This document shows positions 7,926 to 17,620 of a stretch of 64,000 bases of DNA, piece by piece. A program made the position numbers and the translations under genes. Within the stretch, counting starts at the first letter, position 1. Every line of letters starts with the position of its first letter. Origin of the DNA: CAVRXT01 sp049644285 (GTDB taxonomy: Bacteria; Acidobacteriota; Terriglobia; Acidiferrales; UBA7541); assembly GCA_049644285.1 (NCBI GenBank), contig JBARRP010000347.1, positions 56,152 through 120,151 on the forward strand, read 5' to 3'. The notes beneath the pieces are model-generated. The model ran no database searches and was not told the origin of the DNA. It was given only the letters and a program-made list of their open reading frames with translations.

Positions 7926-8738
7926 ATGAAAGATGATCGCCCTAGGGACTCGCGTCCTCTCGTCCAGCTCTCGAGCGGCTCGGCTTCGGATCACGAGAGC
8001 GAATCGCCCTTTTACGAGCTGCGTGAAGGGATCGTGTGGTTCTCCGAAGAAATCAAGCGCGAGCATCGACGCCTCAAGACTTCCCTCTGGCGATACGTCC
8101 GGCGTTCCCGGTTTTTGATAGTGGACACAGAACTGGATCGATTCCTGCACGAGTTGGAAGCGGAAGGCCAGCAAAATGACTCGCATGAAAAAGATAGAAA
8201 GAACAAATTCCTCAACCTCGAACGGCCCACTGCGGAGCTGATTCATGTGCTGCTGCAAGCCTCAAGGCGCAAACATGTTTTGGAAATAGGGACCTCGAAT
8301 GCGTACAGCACGATTTGGATCGCTACCGCGCTGAAATACTCCGACGAAGCAAGGCTGGTCAGCATCGAGATTGCTCCACACAAGCTCGCACTGGCGCGTA
8401 AGAACATCGCTCGCGCGCGATTAGCGCATAAGGTAGAAGTAATTGAGGGCAATGCAACCGAAGTTGTTGCGAGCCTGCGAGGACCTTTCGATTGTGTCTT
8501 CTTTGATGCTGACCGCATCAGCGCTCCGGCACAATTACGGCTGCTGTTGCCAAAATTGAGCGATGACGTTCTCTTGCTCGCCGACAATACGCTTTCTCAT
8601 CCCGATGAAATCTCCGCTTACAAGACCTTCGTCGAGCAGCTACCCGGTTTCATTTGCACCGTGACGCCAGTAGGCAAAGGATTGCACATAGCATGGCGGT
8701 CGGGGCGCATCCACGCACCGCCGGAACGCGAGCGCTAA
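7926..8738 (+). CDS. Class I SAM-dependent O-methyltransferase with unusual N-terminal extension
   Basis: A 270-residue protein. Residues ~67-260 match the O-methyltransferase family 3 fold: L-N-L-E-R-P-T-A-E-L leader, SAM-binding L-E-I-G-T-S-N-A-Y-S-T, V-S-I-E-I acidic strand end, and F-D-C-V-F-F-D-A-D metal/substrate strand, followed by L-L-A-D-N. Acceptor unknown. Family members usually begin close to residue 66 (a GTG codon at 8121). The preceding 65 residues are extra and contain a basic helix (E-E-I-K-R-E-H-R-R-L-K-T) that resembles the start of a different protein family. ATG 7926 lacks a strong ribosome site, so the true start may be internal. Confidence 0.8.
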   Translation: MKDDRPRDSRPLVQLSSGSASDHESESPFYELREGIVWFSEEIKREHRRLKTSLWRYVRRSRFLIVDTELDRFLHELEAEGQQNDSHEKDRKNKFLNLERPTAELIHVLLQASRRKHVLEIGTSNAYSTIWIATALKYSDEARLVSIEIAPHKLALARKNIARARLAHKVEVIEGNATEVVASLRGPFDCVFFDADRISAPAQLRLLLPKLSDDVLLLADNTLSHPDEISAYKTFVEQLPGFICTVTPVGKGLHIAWRSGRIHAPPERER

Positions 8739-8791
8739 GAAGTAGAGTCCAGTTCCTGCGTCAAGTTACAATGTCCCTAGCGCATAGTTTT

Positions 8792-8878
8792 GGAGGGGTG
8801 GGTGAGCGGTTGAAACCGGCGGTCTTGAAAACCGCTAGGCTCGAAAGGGCCTCGTGGGTTCGAATCCCACCCCCTCCG
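8792..8878 (+). tRNA. tRNA-Ser (anticodon UGA)
   Basis: An 87-nt cloverleaf. The acceptor stem GGAGGGG pairs with CCCCTCC, then discriminator G. The anticodon stem GCGGT/ACCGC encloses loop CTTGAAA with anticodon TGA. A long variable arm (TAGGCTCGAAAGGGCCTC) is characteristic of class II tRNAs, and the T arm is GTGGG-TTCGAAT-CCCAC. CCA is not encoded. Confidence 0.96.
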
Positions 8879-9027
8879 CCCTTGCGAGAAATGCTCCGTG
8901 AATTCCTGAGCGCTGGTAACGCCCCAACCTAGGTTGCTCGACATCTTGTATATTAGAAGGCGCCCGATGTGGTGTGAGTCGTCGACGCCTCACGGTATTC
9001 AGGGGGGCGATATGCAACCGGCCGTAG

Positions 9028-9047
9028 GGGCGTATAGCCATACGCCC
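9028..9047. repeat. Short palindrome of the GTAGGGGCG intergenic family
   Basis: GGGCGTAT and ATACGCCC form a perfect 8-bp stem around AGCC, preceded by GTA. The same 'GTAGGGGC...GCCC' design recurs at 40331, 45358, 60051 and 61042 in this window, always between genes. Confidence 0.5.
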
Positions 9048-9072
9048 TCCACCAATCTGGCATGAGGAGAAA

Positions 9073-9327
9073 ATGATCGCTTATAAATGTGATCTTTGTG
9101 GCGAAGTAAGAGAGTGTCTTCAAAAAGAAATCGACCAAAGGGAGTTCGACGTTTGCGCCGAGTGCTGGGCAACCCTCGAAGCAAAGTTGAAAGGAAAAGG
9201 TCGGCCGAAGCAAACAGCACGGCCGGTCGTACTGCCAGATCAGCGGATCCTCAAAGAGGGCGAGGAAGAGAGGAAAAAGCCGCTGCCCGGCGAGCCACCC
9301 ACCATCTGGGGCAAGAAAGCAAATTGA
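9073..9327 (+). CDS. Small zinc-ribbon-like protein
   Basis: An 84-residue protein with two Cys pairs, C-D-L-C at residues 6-9 and C-A-E-C at 28-31, spaced as in a single zinc ribbon. A charged linker and a proline-rich tail follow (P-L-P-G-E-P-P-T-I-W-G). The ATG has GAGGAG a few bases upstream. It lies alone between tRNA-Ser and the convergent TonB receptor gene. Metal binding is inferred from the cysteines. Partner and role are unknown. Confidence 0.7.
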   Translation: MIAYKCDLCGEVRECLQKEIDQREFDVCAECWATLEAKLKGKGRPKQTARPVVLPDQRILKEGEEERKKPLPGEPPTIWGKKAN

Positions 9328-9433
9328 CCGATCGGTGGCAGCGTAGGGTTGATCCCTGGGTCGTCGTACGTCCGCCCGGCGGTATAAGAGACACTCCCGG
9401 GACGAGGTCGGGACGCTGCGTGGGCCCTGTGTC

Positions 9434-12232
9434 CTACTCGGGCTCCAGATCCCAACGAAAGCCAAAGGTGTAGGTCGGCTTGTAGTACTCGCGCTGAGTG
9501 AAGAACTGCGGGCTGCCATTGTAGAATCCGAATACTCCGTTGTTCAGGTTTAGAGCGGACACGATGGCTGTAAAGCCTTTCCCGAGTCGATAACTCCCCT
9601 GCGCGTCCACCTGAAAGTGCGAAAAGAAGTAATTGTCGCCCCCGGGACCTTTGATGCCGAAAGGTGCTCCGTCCGTGAAGGCGTAAAAGTTGATGTTCGG
9701 GCCGTTATATGCCAGACCGACGCGGATGGAGAGGCGACCCCGATCGTAGGTCGGACTGATGTTGAAAGCGTTTGGGGCCTGGCGTAGAAGTGCGGGGCTG
9801 TCTGTACGACTCCCCGGGCTCACGTTATGGGCCTTCGAGGTGGCGTAGCTATAGTTCGCGAAGAGACCCAGTCCTCGCAGGAGGCCTGGAAAGTAAGTGA
9901 AGTGCTGCTCGAAACTGACCTCGACGCCTGCTATATACGCACTGCCGGCGTTGCTGGCCTGACTCACCTGAAAACCCACGTTCGGTCCCGTCGTCGGCAC
10001 CGTTACAACATTGACGATCGGATCGGAGAGGCTCTTGTAAAAAAAACCACCCCGAACGACGCCGATGGGGTTCAGATACCGTTCATACAATACGTCAGCG
10101 TTGTGCGCGTGCTCCGGCTTCAGGGCCGGATTGCCGATGGTCAAGAGGGGAGGAAAAAACGAACTATCGAGGCTCGTGGCCGTGGTCAGGAACGCCGGAT
10201 CCGGACGGGAGATTCCGCGGCTATAGGCCAGTCGAACGTCGGAGTTATTGTCGAGGCGGATGGTGAGCGCCGCGCTGGGCAGAACATCGACGTAGGAGCC
10301 GTTTCCTTTCACGGACAGCGTGTTTTTCGTGGTGTCGAAGCTGAGAGTATCGTCCTGCGTGCCTTCGAAACGTACGCCGGCGATTAGAGTGAAGCGGCCG
10401 AGATCCACCGTATTCATCAGATAACCGGCCGGGCGACGCTCAATCAGATCGAAATTGTTCGAGTTTCCGCCTGCCGTGGTCGTCATGGTGAAGGCAGAGG
10501 GGTTCGCCGCCAGAAACGCCTGGACCTTTTCCCAGCTACCGATCGGCCCGTATTGGTAAGCGCCGCCATAGTAGTTGGGGTTCTTAAAACCATTGAGAAA
10601 CTGGGTCATCAGCAAGGTGTTCTTCGGCGTGAAATCGTTCTCGAAAGAATCGTCGAATTTATGAAAAGTGAGGAAGCTGCCACCGACCTGGAATATCCCC
10701 GGGTGAGAGCCAAGGAAATAGGTTCTGCCCGCAGACGCTGAGCCGAACAGGTTGAGTTGAGCCGTCAGTCCATGATTGGCCTGCGAGATTGAGCCAAGTT
10801 GGAAATTGGCGGGATTATACATTTCCGTGAAGCAGGCTAGCGTAAACTGCGGGAGGAACTGGTTCTTCGTAGCAGCCGTATTATACTGGCAGTTGCTTGT
10901 GGCGGGAACGAAATTAAAGGTGGTAATCGACTCACCTCCGTTGATGGGGTTGCCATAACGCGAGCGAGCCACGGAAGCCGTCCACTGCAGCGACCACTTG
11001 CCAGAGGCGTGAGCGCCACCCAGGATTAAACTCGCAATTTGAAAGTCTTGCAGGCGCCTTTCGGTGTTGAAACTTGGCAGGTTGGTGCCGGGCACCGTAT
11101 CGTTGGTTGAGAGCGCGTAATCATATCGGTAGCCGTAATCCTTGAACTCGGAAAAGAGGGTGCGGGCGTAAAGGGATGAGGCGTTTCCAAGCTTGTAATC
11201 GACGTTGCCGCCGAAACCGTAGCGCTTCCGGTCGTATAGGTACTCTCGAATGTCCATGGCCGTGAACGTCGGTGTGATGCTCGTCGATGCCGGGCAGGCA
11301 GCAGAGGGGCTCGGACATGGCTCGATGTCATCGATGCCGCGGCCGTTGTAGTCGAAGCTGCCGCCGACGATCACGCCGAGACGCTTTTCTGTGCCGAATC
11401 GCTTGCCGATAGTAGCACCGCCCTCGCCGACTGGGACGGTGTTGGCAATGGGTGTGAAACCTCCCAGTCCGTACAAGGAGAGGGTGGGGCGGTCACGAGC
11501 CACCTTGGTTTCGATGTTTACCGATCCGCCGATCGCATCACCGGGCTGGTCGGCCTGCAGCGTCTTGTAAATCTGGACCGACTCCACCAGGTCCGCCGGA
11601 ATGGTATCCAGTTTCACTTGGCGAACACCACCTTCGGGTGAAGGAATCTCGACGCCGTCGATGGTTAGATTGCTAAGGCGTGGCTCGGTTCCGCGGATCT
11701 GGACGTATTTGCCTTCCCCTTCGTCACGCTCCAGCGTGACACTCGGCAACCGGCCCACCGCATCGGCGATATTCGCATTGGGGAGGCTGGTGATCACCTT
11801 GGCTGGCAAAACGTCGAGGATGTTGCTGGTGGTGCGTTCTTCGTTGATTGCTTCGGCTTCGCCGTGCGCACGAGGAGCCGTCACCAAGATCTCCTGGCCC
11901 TGCGAAGCCACCTTCAGAACCGCATTCACGTTCGCCACCTGCCCGGCTACCACCGTTACGCTTGTCGTGAAGGGCGAAAAGCCAACGTAGGAGATAGTCA
12001 CATTGTAGGTGCCTGGCGCGAGGCCGCGGAGCGTAAAGTTACCTTGCTCGTCGGACGCGATAGAAACATTACTGGGCTGAAGTACAATCTGGGCGCCCGG
12101 CAGGGCTCCCTGGGCTGTATCCGCGACCGTACCGGTGATCGTGCCCGTGCCTGTCTGCGCCCCCGCGCGATAGGGCCAGAGCACGGTGGACATAATCGCA
12201 ACCAGGAATAGCCAGCACAGAGACTTACGCAT
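9434..12232 (-). CDS. TonB-dependent receptor with carboxypeptidase-regulatory-like domain
   Basis: A 932-residue outer-membrane receptor. There is a signal peptide (MRKSLCWLFLV..., cleavage near AGA-Q), a carboxypeptidase-regulatory-like domain at ~28-112 (G-T-I-T-G-T-V-A-D), and then a plug (N-I-A-D-A-V-G-R-L-P-S-V, I-R-G, D-A-I-G-G-S-V-N-I). The barrel ends in F-G-F-R-W-D-L-E-P-E. The plug signature I-A-D-A-x-x-R-L-P-S-V is characteristic of the Caulobacter-type TonB receptor subfamily often linked to carbohydrate uptake. It is quite different from the Oar-type receptor at 559-3912. ATG at 12232 lies just downstream of GGGGAGGG. No partner genes are adjacent, so the substrate is open. Confidence 0.92.
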   Translation of the reverse strand: MRKSLCWLFLVAIMSTVLWPYRAGAQTGTGTITGTVADTAQGALPGAQIVLQPSNVSIASDEQGNFTLRGLAPGTYNVTISYVGFSPFTTSVTVVAGQVANVNAVLKVASQGQEILVTAPRAHGEAEAINEERTTSNILDVLPAKVITSLPNANIADAVGRLPSVTLERDEGEGKYVQIRGTEPRLSNLTIDGVEIPSPEGGVRQVKLDTIPADLVESVQIYKTLQADQPGDAIGGSVNIETKVARDRPTLSLYGLGGFTPIANTVPVGEGGATIGKRFGTEKRLGVIVGGSFDYNGRGIDDIEPCPSPSAACPASTSITPTFTAMDIREYLYDRKRYGFGGNVDYKLGNASSLYARTLFSEFKDYGYRYDYALSTNDTVPGTNLPSFNTERRLQDFQIASLILGGAHASGKWSLQWTASVARSRYGNPINGGESITTFNFVPATSNCQYNTAATKNQFLPQFTLACFTEMYNPANFQLGSISQANHGLTAQLNLFGSASAGRTYFLGSHPGIFQVGGSFLTFHKFDDSFENDFTPKNTLLMTQFLNGFKNPNYYGGAYQYGPIGSWEKVQAFLAANPSAFTMTTTAGGNSNNFDLIERRPAGYLMNTVDLGRFTLIAGVRFEGTQDDTLSFDTTKNTLSVKGNGSYVDVLPSAALTIRLDNNSDVRLAYSRGISRPDPAFLTTATSLDSSFFPPLLTIGNPALKPEHAHNADVLYERYLNPIGVVRGGFFYKSLSDPIVNVVTVPTTGPNVGFQVSQASNAGSAYIAGVEVSFEQHFTYFPGLLRGLGLFANYSYATSKAHNVSPGSRTDSPALLRQAPNAFNISPTYDRGRLSIRVGLAYNGPNINFYAFTDGAPFGIKGPGGDNYFFSHFQVDAQGSYRLGKGFTAIVSALNLNNGVFGFYNGSPQFFTQREYYKPTYTFGFRWDLEPE

Positions 12233-12523
12233 GAATCAGCCCTCCCCTTCATGATCGAATGTCACGCCAAGCGTTCGAGCCTCGCCCTTTGCGCAACAGT
12301 TATCTGCCAGCCCCCCTCAACATCGGCGAATGTTGCCACTTTCTGTTTGCTAGAAGCCATCGCCTAATGAATCGGGACGCGATTCGATACTTGGCGGGCA
12401 GGGTAGGGGACAAATATGAACGCCGGATGACAGAAGCGTGAAAACGAGGTTAAGTGAAGCTGAAAAATATCTGAAGCCGCGGCGACGATATCATACGAGA
12501 TGCTCCTGAAAGCGGAGATCAAA

Positions 12524-12783
12524 TGTCAACGCAAAGTAGAAATGTCCGGTTTTGTGCAAGGTAGAAATGTCCGCTTCCAGGGTTTGCGCCAAGGATGATC
12601 AGGAGGCGGGTGGTAGTGGGTTTTGATCTTGGTGGGGGGTTTTGGTTTGCGATCCGCGAGGCCTGGAGGCGGTAGGCGGGAAAGACTTGCGGATCGCGGC
12701 GCCGCCGGGCAGGCCACCAGCGGCAGGTAGCGACCCGGATATTTCTACTTTGACAAACCGGACATTCTCACTTTGCGGCGACA
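12524..12783. mobile_element. IS21-like non-autonomous element (MITE-like), 260 bp, with flanking direct repeats
   Basis: The left end (12524-12572, starting TGTCAACGCAAAGTAGAAATG) and the right end (12737-12783 reversed, starting TGTCGCCGCAAAGTGAGAATG) are imperfect inverted repeats of about 47 bp. Each holds two copies of an AAAGTAGAAATGTCC-like motif, as in multi-repeat ends of IS21-family elements. The 15-bp sequence AAAGCGGAGATCAAA occurs exactly at both outer edges (12509-12523 and 12784-12798). The interior has no transposase, only GC-rich sequence with a GCGATCCGC/GCGGATCGC inverted pair. It is probably a deletion derivative mobilised in trans. Confidence 0.6.
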
Positions 12784-12858
12784 AAAGCGGAGATCAAATT
12801 GACCCACGTGCGCACCGCGTGTAGGATGGCAACATACTTAGAGCGGGAGGCGACCGCA

Positions 12859-13056
12859 ATGGCGAGAGGAACTCGACTGAAAAGGGCCGCAGTGAGAATT
12901 GGCAAGGCGGTAGGCCGGGCAGATCGTACGGCTCACAAAGTCGCAAAAGCAGCCAAGCTGGCTACCGAAGAAATCAGTGAATTGAAGAAAAAGGTTGAGG
13001 CGCTTTCCCGCGACCTGAAAAAGTCCAGCGACCGGCTAAGACGCGCGCTTAGCTAA
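12859..13056 (+). CDS. Small basic coiled-coil protein
   Basis: A 65-residue protein from ATG 12859, preceded by GGGAGG at good distance. An upstream in-frame ATG at 12799 falls at the edge of the IS-like element and is less likely. The first half is rich in Arg/Lys/Ala (KRAAVRIGKAVGRAD), and the second half is a heptad-patterned helix (I-S-E-L-K-K-K-V-E-A-L). It may bind nucleic acid or self-associate. No family is recognised. It precedes the histidine kinase by 260 bp and is probably independent of it. Confidence 0.55.
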   Translation: MARGTRLKRAAVRIGKAVGRADRTAHKVAKAAKLATEEISELKKKVEALSRDLKKSSDRLRRALS

Positions 13057-13317
13057 TCTCGAATTCAGCCCTCCCGACATTTGCCCCGCTCCGACCGATA
13101 GCATCACTTCGGAATGTGCGCCCACGCCTTCCGAGCTTCGGCAGCGAATTCCCCTTGCGGCCCCGGGGACGCTGCACACCTCCTGCGCGAACTTCCCGCA
13201 AAGCAAGGCTTGGGGCCCGCAATAGTACCTTCCGGCCAGTAATCTTTTGGGCCGTCCGGAAGCAAGTTCGGCCCGGAACTCGTCGCCGCTCCCTTAAAAT
13301 CTGTCTCGGCATTTTTC

Positions 13318-15090
13318 ATGAAGGCCTCAAGATCATCTTGGAGTATCGCCGCGGCCTGGACCTTTTTCGTTGGCGCAGGCACGGTCGTGTGGCTGTTGGT
13401 TCCGCCCGGCGCGTTGCGCTCTGCCTGCGGAAATGTCTTGCTGTGCCTCGTCCCGCTCTTCGCGAACGCGTGCTTGCTCCGGAATTCCGCGACACCCTAT
13501 CGCCGCGCAAACACCTTCTGGATGCTGCTGGCGACGGGCTGCGCCATGTGGCTGATTGGCCAGCTTCTGTGGACTTACTACGATCAGGTACGTCATGTTC
13601 CCTTTCAGAATCCCACTTTCGCGGACCTGATTTTCTTCTCCCACACGGTGCCCTGGATGGCCGCGCTGGCGCTGCAACCTCACGAGCGCAAGATGGGCGC
13701 GACTCTGCGCTACGCCTCCCTCGACCTGATTTTGCTCGGCTGGCTGTGGCTCTGCGTTTACGCTTTCTTCGCGCTTCCCTGGTACGTCGCCTCGCCTGAC
13801 CTTCGTCTTTACAATCTGCGCAATTTCCAGACCTACATAGCGGCAAACATCGTCGTTCTTGTTGGTCTCGCCGCCTGGTTCCTGCGAACCCGCGGCACTT
13901 GGCGTTCCGTTTATGGGCATTTGTTCGGCGCTGCAGCCACCTCTACCGCCGCATTCGTCCTGGCCAACATTCTTTCCTGGCGGGGAAAATACGACACCGG
14001 CGGCGCGCATGACCTTCTCTTCATCGTTTCCTTTGTGTGGTTTGGCACTACCGGAATCCTTGCTCATCGGGTGCAGCCATCTCCTGATCCGATCGACCCG
14101 GCGCTCCATCGCGACACGCAGTGGCCGGCGCGTCTCGCGATGCTCGGAGTCCTCTCCGCGCCGCTGGTCGTCGCTTGGACCGCGTTTGTCAGCGAAGCGC
14201 CGCGCCCCGTCAGGCAGTTTCGCCTGCTGGTGACCCTCGCCGCACTGCTCGTAGGGACCGCGCTGGTTTTCCTGCGCCAGCAATTTGTGGATCGGGAGCA
14301 GCTGAAGTTGGTGCGCGAACTCCAGGATTCGGTCGCCAACATGAAGCGACTCCAGACCCAACTCGTGCACTCGGAAAAATTGGCGTCCCTGGGCCAACTG
14401 GCGGCGGGCGCGGCGCACGAGATCAACAATCCCCTGACCGCGATCCTCGGCTATTCGGACATGTTAATCGAAGAAGGCACCGCCAGTGAACGCTCCCGCA
14501 GCCTCGGTGAAAAGATTCGCGAGCAGGCCCGGCGCACCAAGGATCTCGTCACCAATCTCTTGAGCTTCGCCCGTCAGGTCCCCGCGGAAAAGCAGTTACT
14601 CGACCTCAACACCGTGCTTACGGGCGCCGTCCAGCTCCGTACTCTCGATCTCCGCGACAAAAATATCCGCATCGAGATGAAGAATCCCACCGTGCTTCCC
14701 GCCGTGCGCGGGGATCCCAATCAGTTGCTGCAGGTGATCTATCACATCATCAGCAATGCCGTGGACGCGATGGAAGCCGTGGGTGGCGGTGTTCTCGCCA
14801 TCCGCGCCATGCGCGAGCGCTCCAATGTTGTGGTCGAATTTTCCGATAGCGGCCCCGGCATTCGCGAGCCCGAAAAAGTCTTCGACCCGTTCTACACCAC
14901 CAAACCGGTCGGCAAGGGCACCGGACTCGGCTTGAGCATCTGCTACGGCATTTTGCAAGAGCATGGCGGTCAGATTTCCTGCAGCAATCGGCCGGAGGGC
15001 GGCTGCACGTTTCGAATCGAACTTCCCGCAGTGCTCGCCCTTTTCCCCCAGTCGCAGCCCCTCCCGCCTGTTTCCGCGGCCACGCGGTAA
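13318..15090 (+). CDS. Membrane sensor histidine kinase
   Basis: A 590-residue kinase. Residues ~10-325 hold about eight or nine membrane helices with no PAS or periplasmic loop domain, so sensing is probably in or near the membrane. A coiled coil leads to the dimerisation/phosphoacceptor helix (A-A-H-E-I-N-N-P-L, His near 367). The HATPase domain has N box I-S-N-A-V-D-A-M, D-S-G-P-G-I, D-P-F-Y-T-T-K and G-K-G-T-G-L-G-L-S-I. This belongs to the NtrB/HPK4-type group. No response regulator is adjacent, so it is an orphan. The start ATG 13318 is the first in frame; an antisense open frame overlaps the 5' end and is disregarded. Confidence 0.9.
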   Translation: MKASRSSWSIAAAWTFFVGAGTVVWLLVPPGALRSACGNVLLCLVPLFANACLLRNSATPYRRANTFWMLLATGCAMWLIGQLLWTYYDQVRHVPFQNPTFADLIFFSHTVPWMAALALQPHERKMGATLRYASLDLILLGWLWLCVYAFFALPWYVASPDLRLYNLRNFQTYIAANIVVLVGLAAWFLRTRGTWRSVYGHLFGAAATSTAAFVLANILSWRGKYDTGGAHDLLFIVSFVWFGTTGILAHRVQPSPDPIDPALHRDTQWPARLAMLGVLSAPLVVAWTAFVSEAPRPVRQFRLLVTLAALLVGTALVFLRQQFVDREQLKLVRELQDSVANMKRLQTQLVHSEKLASLGQLAAGAAHEINNPLTAILGYSDMLIEEGTASERSRSLGEKIREQARRTKDLVTNLLSFARQVPAEKQLLDLNTVLTGAVQLRTLDLRDKNIRIEMKNPTVLPAVRGDPNQLLQVIYHIISNAVDAMEAVGGGVLAIRAMRERSNVVVEFSDSGPGIREPEKVFDPFYTTKPVGKGTGLGLSICYGILQEHGGQISCSNRPEGGCTFRIELPAVLALFPQSQPLPPVSAATR

Positions 15091-15328
15091 GCGCAGCTCC
15101 CGGTAGAGGGTCAGTTTCCTGAATGCGCGTTAGCAGCCAAGTGGATTATTTCCGGGTACGCCGTCATCCGAGCACAATCGCGGATTGGACCCTGCCGAGT
15201 CTCCGGTAAACACAACGCGACTTGAACGTAGCCGCTGGGGAGTAGTGTGGAGGACCCACAACGGGCCGTTTGCGAATGAGACAAAGGTATTTCCCCAACT
15301 TCCTTCCGCCCAGCCTTTCTCGCAAGGC

Positions 15329-17431
15329 TCACTCCAGAAACGGATCTCGTAATTCAGGGACTTGGTCCAGAGGCTCTGAAGACACCCGTTTGATTTGCTC
15401 CTCAATCGAGCGCCGGAGTTCAGGATCGTTGGGTGCGCGCTGAAACGCGGCGGAGTAAGCCTGCAAAGCGCAGTCACGCGAACCGCGTTTTAGGCAAACG
15501 TTGCCTAATTCGATGTGCACGAAAAAGGGGCTGGGATCAAAGGCGAGCGACTGCCTCAACAGGCGTTCTGCCGCTTCCAAATCCGGCTTTTCGGCGTAAA
15601 TCTTCGAGACGGCATCCTCATAGGAGCCTGGGGCCAGGATGGCGCCGCAGGCGCACGTTCCTCGAAAGACCAACAAATTTCCGAAGCGGGCGCTCGGAGC
15701 AGTGTCACGGAGAGACGAACTGTCCCAGAAAGGCCATCTGCCCAGGAACCGGGCATTAACCAGTACAGTTCCCGAAAAAATTGGAGAGCTAAGCCGGGTT
15801 TCGTCGCGCTTTGGATCGCGGCCAAGCCAATCCAGGCGCCGCTCCTTTTTCTCGGGTTCACCGATGGGTCCGTAAGAGAGGATGGGAACTTCGCCTGATG
15901 GCTCGAGGACGCGGTGATAGTATTCGGCAAGTTCCTTGCCGCGCTGCCAGATATCGACACCCTCGTCGCTGAAGTATAGATAGCCATTCTTTGCGCCGCC
16001 TATGATCTCATTGAAGTACTCCCATGGGCGCATAACGGGCAGAGCGGATACCGCGGCCGCAACCAGTGCCGCCGCCACAGCAGCTTTCGAGGCCTTCGAA
16101 TTCGACGAGAGCGCCAACTGCACGGCGAGTCCCCCCAAAATTGCCAGAAGAACAACGACGGGAAGCGAGTGGCGGATTCCTCCGTACGTGGAACCTAATG
16201 AGAGGACTAGCAAGAAGATGACCGATGCTGCCAGAACGATGGCGAGCCCTACGTACCGATCCGGGGGTAAGCGGCGCGCGAAAAACATGAATAAGCCGAT
16301 CATCACGAGGACGCTCAGGCCAATCGGGAGCTTGAGAGCAATCATTCCGGGGAAAAAATATCTCGGCCCCGTCCCAATATACGGGCGGCCAAAAGCCCTA
16401 ATCGGAATGACGCGCCCCTCAAGACCGGCCCTGATCGTGTCGGCGAAGCCCCAAATATAAGCGCGCGGCACCACATGGCTCGACGCCATCGCGTTGAGCA
16501 CAAAGCGATAGACCGGCGAATGCACGTCGGCGATCTTGTCCGCGAGCGGACGATTGAAGACTTCGCGGCCCGTATTGCTCTCGGCAAATCGAAAGAAATA
16601 AAGGCCCCACAGAATGATCAGTGCGCCAGCCGCAACTGCCGAGAGCTTTGCAAATCGAAAGACGCGGGAATTCTCAGGCCGCGAGACCGGCTGAACGAGC
16701 GCAAGAACGGCGCCGATCAAAACCACGAAGATGAAAAAAATAGGCGCGGAATGTTTTGTCGCAAGAGCCAGTCCGAGGGCGATGGAGCACGCGACGAGAT
16801 CCCTCCAGGTCCAGTCTTGGAAGGCCCGGACAGCGAGGACGACAGCGGTGGCGGACAAAAGAGAAACGGGCAAATCCGTCATCACCACTGGCAAATGCGC
16901 GGCCACGGTCGGATCAATTGCGAGAAAGAGCATAGTCCCGAGCGCGACGCCGGAGCCAAAAGTCCTGCGCACGGCTAAGGCCAGCACCATCAATAGCAAT
17001 CCATTCAGCGTCCACATCGCAATCCGTGCACGTCGCTGGACGGAATTGAGATCATTATTGAGGTAAACGTCTTCCTCCGTGAAATTGCGCTCGTCTCTCT
17101 TGTCAGCAAATGGGCGGATGCTGCTCTGGCGAAAGCCCGTTGCGGAGATAAGGCTTCCCACCCAGAGCTTGACGAGCGGCGGATGCTCTGGATTGATCCG
17201 AAAATCGGCATAGCGCACGTAAGAGACGCCAGCAGCGATGTGGTAAGCCTCATCGATGGTAAAGCCATCCAGCCGGGTTGCTATGGCGGAGCGGACGATG
17301 CCTCCGCCCACCAACGCGAGCAGGAGAAAGACGAAGAGGCGCAAGCCGATTCCAGAGGACTCCCGATGCTCGACTGGCGCGGGCGCGACGGGAGTGCTCA
17401 AAGGTCCTCCTGCCCACTGAATGAGAGCCAA
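15329..17431 (-). CDS. GT39/PMT-like membrane glycosyltransferase with C-terminal TPR
   Basis: A 700-residue membrane protein. The first lumenal loop contains D-E-A-Y-H near residue 60 and N-P-E-H-P-P-L after it, the acidic/His motif of ArnT/PMT-type enzymes that use polyprenyl-phosphate sugars. About ten to twelve helices follow. The final ~120 residues are a soluble region with a tetratricopeptide-like helix pair (A-E-R-L-L-R-Q-S-L-A-F-D-P then A-L-Q-A-Y). It probably adds a sugar to a protein or lipid at the periplasmic face. Donor and acceptor are unknown. ATG 17431 with AGAAGGTGG upstream is acceptable. No operon partner. Confidence 0.8.
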   Translation of the reverse strand: MALIQWAGGPLSTPVAPAPVEHRESSGIGLRLFVFLLLALVGGGIVRSAIATRLDGFTIDEAYHIAAGVSYVRYADFRINPEHPPLVKLWVGSLISATGFRQSSIRPFADKRDERNFTEEDVYLNNDLNSVQRRARIAMWTLNGLLLMVLALAVRRTFGSGVALGTMLFLAIDPTVAAHLPVVMTDLPVSLLSATAVVLAVRAFQDWTWRDLVACSIALGLALATKHSAPIFFIFVVLIGAVLALVQPVSRPENSRVFRFAKLSAVAAGALIILWGLYFFRFAESNTGREVFNRPLADKIADVHSPVYRFVLNAMASSHVVPRAYIWGFADTIRAGLEGRVIPIRAFGRPYIGTGPRYFFPGMIALKLPIGLSVLVMIGLFMFFARRLPPDRYVGLAIVLAASVIFLLVLSLGSTYGGIRHSLPVVVLLAILGGLAVQLALSSNSKASKAAVAAALVAAAVSALPVMRPWEYFNEIIGGAKNGYLYFSDEGVDIWQRGKELAEYYHRVLEPSGEVPILSYGPIGEPEKKERRLDWLGRDPKRDETRLSSPIFSGTVLVNARFLGRWPFWDSSSLRDTAPSARFGNLLVFRGTCACGAILAPGSYEDAVSKIYAEKPDLEAAERLLRQSLAFDPSPFFVHIELGNVCLKRGSRDCALQAYSAAFQRAPNDPELRRSIEEQIKRVSSEPLDQVPELRDPFLE

Positions 17432-17620
17432 GAGAAGGTGGAATGAGTCAACATCATAGTGGATAGGTGTTTGCGAGTCGAGAACAAGTGGGGCAACAGC
17501 AGGTGCATTGCAACGGGTTTGTTATCGCGAGAATACCTTCGTGCCAGCGAATTCAAGTAGCGAATAAGAATCGCCGTAGTGTTGACCGAACGGATCAACT
17601 CCCGGATGGTCGCAGACTCT

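Noticed and set aside
13104..13382. 92-codon minus-strand frame overlapping the 5' end of the histidine kinase
   Set aside because: It partly covers an otherwise empty 260-bp gap and looks mildly protein-like, but overlaps a strong kinase gene, has no ribosome site and no recognisable motif.
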